Assembly (NCBI GenBank): GCA_938084685.1
Contig: CALKGE010000012.1
Location: 27,063 to 91,062 of the forward strand
DNA from: an uncultured Pirellulaceae bacterium
Lineage (GTDB): Bacteria; Planctomycetota; Planctomycetia; Pirellulales; Pirellulaceae
Direction: 5' to 3'
DNA length: 64,000 nucleotides
Part shown: one piece after another, positions 9,105 through 17,695 of the stretch
Numbering within the stretch: the stretch's first letter is position 1
How the letters are laid out: every line of letters begins with the position of its first letter
Made by a program: the position numbers and the translations under genes
Notes under the pieces: model-generated
Seen by the model: the letters and a program-made list of their open reading frames with translations, nothing else
Database searches by the model: none
What the model was told of the DNA's origin: nothing

Positions 9105-9536
9105 ATGCCTGATGTACCACGCACAGAGTCCGCTTCTGCTGCTCGCCAACTCAGACTTCTATTGCAATTATTCGGAGTGCTCTGCATTACGGCATTCTTT
9201 CCTTTTGTAATGCCCGTGCAATGGATGGACTGGGGCCATCAACAGCTCGGACTGGGACCATTCCCGACGGACAAGCCAATTGCAGTCTATCTGGCTCGCA
9301 GCACATCTGCCTTATGTGGACTCTACGGAGCATTTGCGTTGATTCTGGCCACGGACATCGTCAGGTACCAGAAACTCATCCAGTTTCACATCATTGGCCT
9401 GTTCTCCATCGGTTCCATAGGAACTCTGCTGGCATACCAATGTGGAATGCCGACCTTTTGGATTTTGACTGACTTTGTCAGCATTCTGATTATCTGCCCC
9501 TGGAAATACATGTTGTACAAACGGGTTTTCTCCTGA
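9105..9536 (+). CDS. Small four-TM membrane protein of unknown function
   Basis: This 143-residue protein has a short hydrophilic head and about four hydrophobic segments (residues about 18-38, 62-88, 95-112 and 118-136). It contains LARSTSALCGLYGAFALILATDI and a C-terminal WKYMLYKRVFS tail. It resembles short conserved membrane proteins of planctomycetes without an assigned function. It is divergent from the interrupted DUF2071 gene with 89 bases between starts, so a shared regulatory region at 9016-9104 is likely. The ATG at 9105 is the only reasonable start. Hydrophobicity and codon pattern support a real gene despite the small size. Confidence 0.75.
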   Translation: MPDVPRTESASAARQLRLLLQLFGVLCITAFFPFVMPVQWMDWGHQQLGLGPFPTDKPIAVYLARSTSALCGLYGAFALILATDIVRYQKLIQFHIIGLFSIGSIGTLLAYQCGMPTFWILTDFVSILIICPWKYMLYKRVFS

Positions 9537-9696
9537 CCTCTTCACGGCGTTATCCGTCCACCATGTCGTCCAACCTCAGACTCGATTTGTACTACCAACT
9601 ACAGCGTGTTCTTTATTGGCTGGCGCGATCTGATTTGTCTTATAATGAAGCAAACAACCAGAGCAGTCTCAGGCAAGTTTCTGACAGAGAATATTC

Positions 9697-10887
9697 ATGA
9701 ATCCGTATGAATGGACGACGCCGCCCCGTCGCTGGGATCCGAAACTTTCGCCGCTGGTTGTCAAACTCCTCAAACATTGCAGTCGCGCCAAAGCTCGTAG
9801 CGAATGCAAGCTTGTCGAAGTGAAAATTGATAACGTACACGTCCTGCAGCAGGCCGTCGCTGCTAATCAGGGCGTGCTCATTACACCCAACCATTCGACC
9901 CACGCCGACCCGTATGCCATCAACGAAGTTTCCTATCTGGCAGACATGCCCATGTACTTCATGGCGACGTGGAACATTTTCGCTGCTCAGGGAAAAATCG
10001 GACAGTGGGTTCTGCAAAAACATGGTGTCTTCAGTGTGGACCGCGAGGGCACGGACCGCAAAGCAATGGAAATTGCTCGCGACATACTCATAAATAAAAA
10101 ACATCCTCTGGTCATTTTTCCGGAAGGCGAAGTTTATCACTGCAATGACCGAGTGACTCCGTTTCGTGAAGGTGCCGCCTCGCTGAGTCTATTAGCCGCG
10201 CATAAAAGCAAACGCCCCATCGTCGCGATTCCATGTGCCATGAAGTATCGCTACAGTAAAGATCCTACGCCAGAATTGCTGGAGCTAATGATCAAGCTCG
10301 AGCATTCCATCCACTGGTATTCCCGAAACGACATGTCTTTAACCGATCGCATCTTTCGACTCGGCGATGCAGTGATGGCGTTAAAGGAACTGGAATACCT
10401 GGGACAGGTGCAACAAACCCCGCTCGCAGAACGAACTCGGTACTTGACCGACACCATTCTTCGCAGGCACGAAGAAAAATATCAGGTAGCCAAAATCGGC
10501 AATACGATTCCGGAACGAGTCAAGGAACTGCGCCGAAGAACGATTGCCTTGGAGGAAGACCTGACGCCGGACAATACAGAACTGGCTGAGGAAATACGCA
10601 GAAATCTGGCTGAGTACATGCTGGTCGTACAGCTCTTTAGTTACCCCGGTAACTATATTTCAGAGGACCCAACTATCGAACGGATCGCCGAAACACTCGA
10701 TAAACTGGAGGAAGACCTGCTGGGAGTCGAAAGTGCGACACCCCGCGGCGAGCGGACGGCTCAGATTCGCTTTGGTGAACCTATCGCGATCGAGTCTGAT
10801 CGGAAACGAGGAGCCTCGGAAGCGATTACTCACCAGCTGGAAGATGCTGTACAAAGCATGCTGGACGACATGAATAGCGAGGACTAA
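9697..10887 (+). CDS. 1-acyl-sn-glycerol-3-phosphate acyltransferase-like protein (PlsC family)
   Basis: This 396-residue protein has the PlsC acyltransferase motifs: NHSTHAD at 65-71 (the HX4D catalytic motif, H66/D71), a block near DREGTDRKAM, and FPEGEVY from residue 141 (the FPEG substrate-binding motif). The family transfers acyl chains to lysophosphatidate or related acceptors at the cytoplasmic face of the membrane. The C-terminal 200 residues are charged and helical, longer than a minimal PlsC, so the acceptor might not be lysophosphatidate. The gene ends with TAA immediately followed by the ATG of the next gene (10888) with no gap, so translation of the two is probably coupled. The start ATG at 9697 is clear. 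Confidence 0.88.
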   Translation: MNPYEWTTPPRRWDPKLSPLVVKLLKHCSRAKARSECKLVEVKIDNVHVLQQAVAANQGVLITPNHSTHADPYAINEVSYLADMPMYFMATWNIFAAQGKIGQWVLQKHGVFSVDREGTDRKAMEIARDILINKKHPLVIFPEGEVYHCNDRVTPFREGAASLSLLAAHKSKRPIVAIPCAMKYRYSKDPTPELLELMIKLEHSIHWYSRNDMSLTDRIFRLGDAVMALKELEYLGQVQQTPLAERTRYLTDTILRRHEEKYQVAKIGNTIPERVKELRRRTIALEEDLTPDNTELAEEIRRNLAEYMLVVQLFSYPGNYISEDPTIERIAETLDKLEEDLLGVESATPRGERTAQIRFGEPIAIESDRKRGASEAITHQLEDAVQSMLDDMNSED

Positions 10888-12711
10888 ATGGAGAGAACTT
10901 ATTCACTAGCAAGTTCACTGGCAAGGGCAGCCTGCCTGTTTTTGCTTCCGCTCCTGATGACGTCCGTCCAGGCTGCCGAACCTCCGGAACCTGAAGAGGA
11001 TCTAACTTTGCGACGTCCTGTTGATTTGGCCCGTCACGCGCAATGGATTATCAGCGCCAACCACCTGGAAGGTTCCGTATCGGTCATCGACTCTGAGCGA
11101 CATACCTTCCTGTCTGAAACGAAATTGGGAGGCCAACTCCGTAGTCTGGCCACCATGAAAAATCGAAATGTACTGCTGGTCGTAGATGAACAAAACCACA
11201 GACTCATACCCTGTAATATCGTTCAGGGGCATGTATCGTCCTGGAAACCGGTAACTACGGCGCATTCACCGATCCACGTCGTCATTGACCATACCGAACA
11301 ACTCGCCAGCGTAAGTTGCCTGTGGGCTAGGCAGGTTCAATTATTCGACTTACAACCTACCGACGAAGCTGTTCACCCTGTTTTAGCAACAACCATCGAC
11401 CTTCCATTCAATCCTGGTTTACAGTGGATTGCACCGGACAACCAGCACTTGGTCGTAGCCGACCATCACGGTGGTCACCTGGCAGTGATCAACCTGCCTC
11501 TTCGCCGTCTGCAACGAATCTATCAATTGGGAATCCACAACATCCGTGGCCTGACGCTCGGTCCCGACGGTGAGCACTTGATGCTGACCCATCAGTTACT
11601 CAACGATCTGGCAGCCACCGAACGTCAGCGCGTGTTTTGGGGTACCGTGCTGGAGAATCTGGTTCGTGCTATTCCTCTAAAGGATCTATTCCAAACCGAT
11701 GAAGACGATGACCCCTCCGCCGTTGTGCGTATTGCCCATTGGCTTCAATATCCACTTGGAGCACCAGGAAATGCGGCGGGAGACCCAGGCGAAATCCTGA
11801 TCACAGGTGATCAAGAAGTCTATATCTGCTTTTCAGGTACCAGTCAATTGGCACATGAACGGGACATGCTAAAGCAGTTACAGCGTCACCAGACAGGCCG
11901 CAGACCAACTGCCCTGGTAGTAAACGAGGATGAATCGAGAGTCTATATTGCCAATTACTTTGACGATTCGATCTCGGTCTTCGACCGACGCAAAAACCGT
12001 ATTGTCGAAACGTTGTCGCTGGGAAAAATGAGGCCTCAAACTGCTGCCGACCAGGGACACGCTCTGTTTTTTGATTCCCGTCTGTCGCTCGATGGCTGGT
12101 ACAGTTGTCACAGCTGTCACCCGGATGGCCATTCCAATGGACTGCTCAATGAGAATATGAGCGACTTTCAGATTGACTCGCCCAAACGCATCCTCTCATT
12201 GCTAGGAACAGGTCAGTTTGCTCCCTGGGCCTGGATCGGCAATCGAACGGACCTCCGCAGCCAGGTGAACAAGTCAATTCATGTAACCATGCAAGGAGGA
12301 CAAAGCCAGCTCGCCAGTGAAGCGACTGAAAAGGCACTCGTTGCTTACTTGCAAACACTGGCCCCTGCTCCAGCTTTGTCAGTAGCCAGAAAAGAATCTC
12401 AAACAGAAAGTGTCCTGCGGGGGCGTATCATTTTTCGAGAACGTCAATGCAGTGAATGTCATACGCCGCCTACCTATACTGCCGCTGGTAAATTTGATGT
12501 CGGTATCCATGATGAATACGGCCTGCAGGAATTCAATCCGCCGTCTTTATTAGGGGTAAGTCAGAGAAACCGCTTTTTCCATGACAATCGTGCTGTCAGT
12601 CTGGAAGAGGTTTTTTCAAAGTTTTTCCATCCCCATACCGGCCAACCGAATGGCACCCCGCTGACACCCGGGCAGATTTCAGATTTAATCGCCTTTTTAC
12701 GGACCTTATGA
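10888..12711 (+). CDS. Exported beta-propeller protein with two CxxCH haem motifs
   Basis: A 607-residue protein with a signal peptide (ACLFLLPLLMTSVQA, cleaved near residue 30). Residues about 45-390 look like a YVTN/lactonase-type beta-propeller (repeated VVDEQNHRL, LVVADHHGGHLAVINLP and VYIANYFDDSISVFDRR). The C-terminal part has two c-type haem sites, CHSCH at 407-411 and CSECH at 521-525, with surroundings that resemble MauG/di-haem cytochrome c peroxidase-like proteins (ILSLLGTGQFAPWAW; SLEEVFSKFFHPH). It is probably periplasmic. A propeller plus di-haem arrangement is common among planctomycetes and is usually annotated only as a cytochrome-like protein; substrate unknown. It directly abuts plsC (no spacing). 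Confidence 0.85.
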   Translation: MERTYSLASSLARAACLFLLPLLMTSVQAAEPPEPEEDLTLRRPVDLARHAQWIISANHLEGSVSVIDSERHTFLSETKLGGQLRSLATMKNRNVLLVVDEQNHRLIPCNIVQGHVSSWKPVTTAHSPIHVVIDHTEQLASVSCLWARQVQLFDLQPTDEAVHPVLATTIDLPFNPGLQWIAPDNQHLVVADHHGGHLAVINLPLRRLQRIYQLGIHNIRGLTLGPDGEHLMLTHQLLNDLAATERQRVFWGTVLENLVRAIPLKDLFQTDEDDDPSAVVRIAHWLQYPLGAPGNAAGDPGEILITGDQEVYICFSGTSQLAHERDMLKQLQRHQTGRRPTALVVNEDESRVYIANYFDDSISVFDRRKNRIVETLSLGKMRPQTAADQGHALFFDSRLSLDGWYSCHSCHPDGHSNGLLNENMSDFQIDSPKRILSLLGTGQFAPWAWIGNRTDLRSQVNKSIHVTMQGGQSQLASEATEKALVAYLQTLAPAPALSVARKESQTESVLRGRIIFRERQCSECHTPPTYTAAGKFDVGIHDEYGLQEFNPPSLLGVSQRNRFFHDNRAVSLEEVFSKFFHPHTGQPNGTPLTPGQISDLIAFLRTL

Positions 12712-12750
12712 ACGACCTGTTTTCTGAAGATTTACGTAAGGGTTGCTATA

Positions 12751-12756
12751 TATAAT
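12751..12756 (+). promoter_or_regulatory. Candidate -10 element before the Ser/Thr kinase gene
   Basis: A perfect TATAAT lies 38 bases before the kinase start codon, in an AT-rich TATATATAATG context. No good -35 hexamer sits at 16-18 bases; the upstream bases are GATTTA-like. This suggests the kinase is transcribed independently of the cytochrome gene that ends at 12711. The call rests on the hexamer alone. Confidence 0.35.
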
Positions 12757-12793
12757 GAAGTCATTGGATTTTTCCGAGTAATTGAGGGGCGGC

Positions 12794-14587
12794 ATGTCGA
12801 CAGGCAATTCGCAATCACAAGAGCCAACTCTGGTCGGCCAGCGACTGGGAGATTATCAGATTCTTCGTCGACTCGGACGAGGTGGCATGAGCGTAGTCTA
12901 TCTGGCTGAGCAACAGTCTCTCAAGCGTCGCGTTGCCTTTAAAGTACTTAAACCGGATCTGGCCAAAGACGAGGTCTACGTTAGGAGATTTCATAAAGAA
13001 GCTCAGGCAGCAGCTGCGCTGGTGCATGCCAATATCGTGCAGATCTATGAAGTGGGGGAAATCAGCAGCATACACTATATCGCTCAGGAATACGTACCCG
13101 GTCAGAATCTGGCCCAGTACATCCGCAGGAATGGTTCGGTTTCGGTACCACTTTCCATTGTCATTTTGAAACAGGTTGCCGCGGCACTTCATCGTGCCAG
13201 CACTCAGCGTATCACTCACAGGGACATCAAACCAGAAAACATCATGCTGTCCACAACCGGTGAGGTCAAAGTGGCTGATTTTGGATTAGCCCGAGTCACC
13301 AGTAACGAACATCATACTGATACGACACAGGTCGGTATCACCATGGGGACTCCGCTTTACATGAGTCCGGAGCAGGCGGAAGGACGCACAGTCGATCCTC
13401 GCAGTGATCTCTACTCACTCGGGGTAACCAGCTACCACATGCTGTCTGGGCGTCCTCCCTTCGAAGGTGACTCGGCACTCAGCCTGGCAGTGCAGCACCT
13501 GAAGCGTGCCCCACAGACGCTATCGGAAATAAAACAGGGAATTCCGGGCGAGCTTACCAAACTTGTAATGCAGATGCTGGAAAAGGATCCGGCCAACCGC
13601 ATTCAAAAGGCGAGTGATCTGCAGAAGCAGTTGAAAGTAATCCCTGTCGAGATTGCCGAGGACATGTGGCCGGAAGACCTCGAGCATATTGATTGTGACG
13701 AGGTCTCGCTAGCTGATGCCCGTACCGAAGCGACCCAGCAATTAGATGCGTTAATGAAGGCACAAGGCAAGCAGCTCCTGCGAAAACACCCCAACTTCCT
13801 GTGGGTCACGGCAACCATCGTCATGTTCGCCTCAGGCGTACTATTCGGTAGCCTGCCTTATTCCGACGAAGTACTGGATACTCCCGAACAGGTTGTCAAA
13901 AACAGTGTCGTTGAGAAGCAGAGTTCGGTTGAAGCACAGTTTCAGTTTGCCACAACGGTCCAAACGGTTGAGGCCTACATGAATGTTGAAAAATACTATC
14001 CCGTGAAGGACGATCCTGCCAATTTCCATTGGGTTACACTGAGCCACGAACGGCTGGCCGACTTGCATCTGGCAACTGAAAACTATCCGGCTGCCGAAGC
14101 ATATTACATGGAACTTTATTATCTGGCACCAGAAGAACGTCACTATCGAATCTATGGTATCGCCGGTCTGGCTAACGTATACCATCGCACCGAAAACGTT
14201 GTCAGGATGGCTGAATGTCTCATCGAATTGGGTCAAGTCCTACCACTGGTAAACACGGACACTCAGATAAAGATCCAGGAACGACTGGATCCAGAGTTAC
14301 AGGATATTCTGGAACGATTTCAGGATGATGCTTCCCGGCAGTACGAAAATCTGAACGGCGACGGAGATTCACAGGCAGACGATCAGTCACCGCTCACATC
14401 CCTTTTGACCCGTCAGCTTTCTGAGTTCTCCAAATCGTTTTCAAAGCTGCCAAATCTCAAAGATACAGGCACCAACTTCCAGAATGAATTACTGCGACAT
14501 TTAGAGCAGCTTCAACAACTCATTGAAGAGCAGAAGGAAAACGATGCCGAACAAACGCCTCCTGCCGAACCAGAAGATCCGTCTTAA
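12794..14587 (+). CDS. PknB-type Ser/Thr protein kinase with TM and C-terminal TPR-like region
   Basis: A 597-residue protein. The cytoplasmic kinase domain (about 20-285) has all key motifs: glycine loop LGRGGMSVVY (27-36), ATP lysine in VAFKVL (K50), HRDIKPEN (142-149), DFG (162-164), and the APE-like SPEQ segment (191-194). One membrane helix follows (about 335-354). The C-terminal region (about 370-600) is acidic and helical with TPR-like stretches (ENYPAAEAYYMELYYLAPEERHY) and probably lies outside the membrane, where it may sense or scaffold. The open frame begins with a TTG at 12782, but GAGGGGC sits just before the ATG at 12794, which I take as the start. It is the only signalling kinase of this type in the window and has no adjacent phosphatase or FHA protein. 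Confidence 0.93.
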   Translation: MSTGNSQSQEPTLVGQRLGDYQILRRLGRGGMSVVYLAEQQSLKRRVAFKVLKPDLAKDEVYVRRFHKEAQAAAALVHANIVQIYEVGEISSIHYIAQEYVPGQNLAQYIRRNGSVSVPLSIVILKQVAAALHRASTQRITHRDIKPENIMLSTTGEVKVADFGLARVTSNEHHTDTTQVGITMGTPLYMSPEQAEGRTVDPRSDLYSLGVTSYHMLSGRPPFEGDSALSLAVQHLKRAPQTLSEIKQGIPGELTKLVMQMLEKDPANRIQKASDLQKQLKVIPVEIAEDMWPEDLEHIDCDEVSLADARTEATQQLDALMKAQGKQLLRKHPNFLWVTATIVMFASGVLFGSLPYSDEVLDTPEQVVKNSVVEKQSSVEAQFQFATTVQTVEAYMNVEKYYPVKDDPANFHWVTLSHERLADLHLATENYPAAEAYYMELYYLAPEERHYRIYGIAGLANVYHRTENVVRMAECLIELGQVLPLVNTDTQIKIQERLDPELQDILERFQDDASRQYENLNGDGDSQADDQSPLTSLLTRQLSEFSKSFSKLPNLKDTGTNFQNELLRHLEQLQQLIEEQKENDAEQTPPAEPEDPS

Positions 14588-14596
14588 GATCGTTTG

Positions 14597-15466
14597 TTAA
14601 CTCGACTCAGGAATGTCGATCTGCAGGAGCTGGTTCAGGCTTCCCGATTGGAAACCACTCAGATCCAACGTCACAAACTGGAATCCAAGTTTTTGGAAGT
14701 GTTGTTCGAGCGGGATGCGGGTTTCCGGGTCGGACAGTACCGCGATGAACTTGAGCGGCACCTCGATGCGGGCCAGATCTCCACGGTGGTACCGTACTCG
14801 AACCGGAACAATACTCTGCTCTTTCAGATACTGTTCAGCTTTGTCAATCATCCGCAAACGCTCGGGCGTTACCTGTTCGCCATAAGCAACTCGACTGGAA
14901 AGACAGGGGCCGGCTGGCTTATCCCACACAGGCAGTTCCCAGTGCTTGGCAATGGCCCGAACCGACGCCTTACCAACCTGGCATTCAGCCAGCGGAGATC
15001 GAACGTTGTTTTCCGAGGCTGCAATAAGTCCGGGGCGATAATCGCTCAGGTCATCAGCATTCGTTCCGTTGAGCAAAACCCGATTTTTCAGCAATGGCAC
15101 CTGCAGCTCAATCTGGTTGTCCATTTGTCTGTACAGTTCTGACTTACAGTGGTAGCAGCGATCACCCTGGTTCTGCAGGTACTCCGGATTGGAAAATTCG
15201 TCGGTTTGCAGCACCTGGTGTGAAATGCCGATCAGCTGGGCGAGTTGCTGAGCCTGCTGCAGTTCACCTGTGGGCAAACTTGGGCTTTCTGCGGTCACGG
15301 CAGTCGCTTGATCGCCCAAAGCCAAACGGGCTGCTTTGGCAACAACTGCGCTATCAACACCTGCAGACAAGGCAACGACGCACGAATCAAACTGCGATAT
15401 AAACGAAACAACACTCTCAATTTGATTGAGAGTGTTTTGTTCGTCATCGGCTACGTCGATGTCCAT
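14597..15466 (-). CDS. larE: ATP-dependent sacrificial sulfur transferase LarE
   Basis: The 289-residue protein belongs to the PP-loop ATPase LarE group, which adenylates the pyridinium dicarboxylate precursor and donates sulfur from its own cysteine to make the nickel-pincer cofactor of lactate racemase and related enzymes. The PP-loop reads ALSAGVDSAVVA (the usual SGGVDS has an alanine here). The cysteine motif KPAGPCLSSRVAYG matches the site of the sacrificial cysteine. An additional RCYHCKSELY pair is present. The open frame could begin at 15565, but the ATG at 15466 has GGAGG 11 bases upstream and removes a poorly conserved extension. larB and larC are not next to it in this window, so its partners must be elsewhere if the pathway operates. 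It is convergent with the kinase gene (9 bases apart). Confidence 0.9.
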   Translation of the reverse strand: MDIDVADDEQNTLNQIESVVSFISQFDSCVVALSAGVDSAVVAKAARLALGDQATAVTAESPSLPTGELQQAQQLAQLIGISHQVLQTDEFSNPEYLQNQGDRCYHCKSELYRQMDNQIELQVPLLKNRVLLNGTNADDLSDYRPGLIAASENNVRSPLAECQVGKASVRAIAKHWELPVWDKPAGPCLSSRVAYGEQVTPERLRMIDKAEQYLKEQSIVPVRVRYHRGDLARIEVPLKFIAVLSDPETRIPLEQHFQKLGFQFVTLDLSGFQSGSLNQLLQIDIPESS

Positions 15467-15787
15467 CGAAAAAAATGCCTCCGCCGCAATGCCGTGGTAG
15501 AGAGTTTTGTGAGAGCCCGTGTAACCATTAAGGTGGGAACCTGGACAGCGGGACGAGTGATCCACAAGAATCGGTTGTCAAGCAACCAAGACATGGCATG
15601 ACCCGTGGCCGCAGCCAAAAATCAGCTCCCAACGGACCTCTTATCGGCTCCCCAAAAAATCTGCACATACACACAAACATGGAAGAGGCTACTAGCAATC
15701 TAGCACTCCCGACGGCCGCGTGCAATTACTGCAGCAGAATCTGGGAGCTCCGAACCAGCTGTCCGGAACATCCGCAGGACCTGAAGA
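15467..15787. other. Gene-free gap between larE and the DUF4912 gene
   Basis: This 321-base stretch precedes larE and follows the DUF4912 stop. Small frames on both strands lack convincing starts or family similarity. I looked for an SRP, RNase P or tmRNA signature on both strands and saw none. It presumably contains the larE promoter or leader; no confident terminator was seen. Confidence 0.5.
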
Positions 15788-16942
15788 CTACATTTCGTCT
15801 TCTTTGGTTACAGGTTCCATCACTTTGGTGTTACGTTCGATCGCAACCACAATCGTCTTTTGACGACGTCCATCGGCTGTTGTGGACACGCAGGGAAGGA
15901 CCATGCGGCGATCGGGCAGATCCATACGGACGGTAAAGCTACCGTCAGAACCAAGTTTGACTGGTTCACCGGAAATCACCACCGATGACGTGGGATCCGC
16001 GTTCCCAAAGACGATGAGCTCAGCATCCACATCAAACTGAAACGAATCCTGACCATCATTCGGAGATTTAAACCCAAAGCGGGATACCACCGATTCGCCC
16101 ATGGAACGATTGAGGCGGGTTTCGAACAGTTCTTTCAGATCACTACTGCCAGCTTCACCCTGTCGTCCACCACTTTGAACATAGATACGTTCGTAGTTAT
16201 CTGCGATATCCTCCCAATGAGAATCGATCGATTCGCTCGAGCCGGGAACGAGAGTGGTCACGATATTGCTTCGGCAGAGTGCATGGAATTCTCCATTAGC
16301 TGCCAGGTATCCCAATTCCACTCGGTATCGCCCTGGCGGGTTCGAGACATTGATATACCAGGTTGTTACACCACCATGAACTTCAACATCACGGACAATT
16401 CGAGCGCTGTTGGTTGTTTTTGTCGCATCTTCCACTTCGTAAAGACGAATAACAGGACGCGCGGTATGCCAATGTTCCATCATTGCTGCCTGAGCTCGCA
16501 CAACGCTTTTGCGTTTGATTTCCCAGCAGGCTTGAAGCCAGAAAGAATCTCGGACTAAGACAGTAATTTTGTCGCGATGAATGGCTCGGCCGTTGGAAGA
16601 GCCAAAATTACTTCCCAGTGACAGATCTTTGAATTCCTGCTTCTCAGCGTCGCTCATATCAAGCTTGACGAGGTTGGTTTTCAGTTGAACCTCGGGCATC
16701 ATCGGTTTTTTACGCGAGCGAGTTGTACGTCTAGGTTTGGAAGTTACCGACGAGCGGGAAACTTCTTTTTTCTTTTTCGCACGAGTCTTGGCAGCTTTGA
16801 TAGCTCGCAATTTATTGGAAAGAGCTTTGATCAGCTCGTCCTTACGCATCGAAGCGTATCCTGGAATTCCAAGATCACGAGCACGTTGACCAAGTTCTTT
16901 TACGGTCTGAGATTTCAAATCAACTTTGGAAATCAAAGCCAT
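15788..16942 (-). CDS. DUF4912 protein with N-terminal Rho_N/SAP-like helix-extension-helix domain
   Basis: This 384-residue protein has two parts. The first about 45 residues (KELGQRARDLGIPGYASMRKDELIKAL) match the Rho termination factor N-terminal/SAP-like motif that binds nucleic acid, followed by a very basic stretch (KTRAKKKK...RRTTRSRKK, residues about 50-80). Residues about 120-330 match DUF4912 (DKITVLVRDSFWLQACWEI; PVIRLYEVED; TTWYINVSNPPGRYRVELGY). DUF4912 proteins have an Ig/LEA-like beta-sandwich of unknown function. The combination suggests a DNA- or RNA-associated protein. Its stop is 321 bases upstream of larE's start. The start ATG at 16942 is preceded by AAAGGAGAAT. Function remains unknown; domain calls are good. 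Confidence 0.85.
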   Translation of the reverse strand: MALISKVDLKSQTVKELGQRARDLGIPGYASMRKDELIKALSNKLRAIKAAKTRAKKKKEVSRSSVTSKPRRTTRSRKKPMMPEVQLKTNLVKLDMSDAEKQEFKDLSLGSNFGSSNGRAIHRDKITVLVRDSFWLQACWEIKRKSVVRAQAAMMEHWHTARPVIRLYEVEDATKTTNSARIVRDVEVHGGVTTWYINVSNPPGRYRVELGYLAANGEFHALCRSNIVTTLVPGSSESIDSHWEDIADNYERIYVQSGGRQGEAGSSDLKELFETRLNRSMGESVVSRFGFKSPNDGQDSFQFDVDAELIVFGNADPTSSVVISGEPVKLGSDGSFTVRMDLPDRRMVLPCVSTTADGRRQKTIVVAIERNTKVMEPVTKEDEM

Positions 16943-17501
16943 TCTCCTTTCGGGTTGTTTACTAAATCCGGCTTCTTCTGAATCACACTACGCATTCACA
17001 GCACCGGAGGCGGGCAGGTACCAGCTGACTGGCAGCCTGTGTCACAGGTGGGATGGAGCAATCAACGGGCCTACGTCCGAATAACTACTCGTGCCTTTTT
17101 AGGAGCCGCTCATCTTTGGCCGATTGAATCTTCCCTGAAGCATTTACGTTAGCTGCGGGTACTCAATGCCAACCACGGCTACTTGTTCGTCTCGACACAG
17201 CGGCAGAGCCAAGTTTTGACTGGCCAGACCGCTTGTCACTAACAAGTAATACTGACTCTAGTTAAAGAACTCAAAGATGACAACCTGCACACCCCCCGTC
17301 ATAGGTATTCAGAATGCTCGGTTATCTGTGCAACGGGAAGAAAATTTATCTCGTGAGCCTGTAGTGTGGGGTCGGACCTGGAGCGGATTATTAATTGACC
17401 GGAATTGGGACGTCATAAGGACAAGCAAATGACATTACAGATCCCATCCAAAAACACCGCTACAAACCATAAAAAACATGTATATCTCGGGGGTTGGTTA
17501 G

Positions 17502-17528
17502 TTGACCATACGCTATTGTCAGTATAAA
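17502..17528 (+). promoter_or_regulatory. Candidate sigma-70-type promoter of the atp operon
   Basis: TTGACC (17502-17507) and TATAAA (17523-17528) are separated by 15 bases, close to but shorter than the usual 16-18. The expected transcript would begin near 17535, giving a leader of about 160 bases before the first atp gene, with the palindrome at 17587-17604 inside it. The call is a sequence match only. Confidence 0.35.
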
Positions 17529-17586
17529 TTAATCGGCTTCAAGTGATGTTGAATTCGGTAAACCAGTGAAGCTGTAGCACTTTGTA

Positions 17587-17604
17587 ACAGTATCCGGATA
17601 CTGT
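17587..17604. promoter_or_regulatory. 18-bp perfect palindrome upstream of the atp operon
   Basis: ACAGTATCC is followed without a gap by its exact reverse complement GGATACTGT. The site lies 92 bases before the first predicted atp start. A gapless perfect dyad of this length is typical of a dimeric regulator's operator. In RNA it would not form a good hairpin because there is no loop, so DNA binding is more likely than attenuation. The identity of a binding protein is unknown. Confidence 0.5.
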
Positions 17605-17695
17605 GGATTAGTAGCACTGCTGTCGCAAGTTATCGGGTGAATCCTGTTGTTGTATGATGATAGGGTACCACCACCTTCCATCAGGGTTGAAAACG

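Larger units (their letters stand above)
16943..17695. other. Long gene-free region upstream of the ATP synthase operon
   Basis: This stretch of about 750 bases has no open frame I would call a gene. On the minus strand it contains the promoter of the DUF4912 gene; on the plus strand it contains the candidate atp operon promoter (17502-17528) and an 18-bp perfect palindrome (17587-17604). The middle (about 17000-17450) has patches of potential secondary structure but no recognisable 6S, SRP, RNase P or tmRNA signature on either strand. A small RNA or long leader is possible but unsupported. Confidence 0.5.

Noticed and set aside
14594..15142. Open frame of 182 codons on the plus strand opposite larE
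   Set aside because: Overlaps a well-supported LarE; the composition is shadow-like and no start signal is seen.
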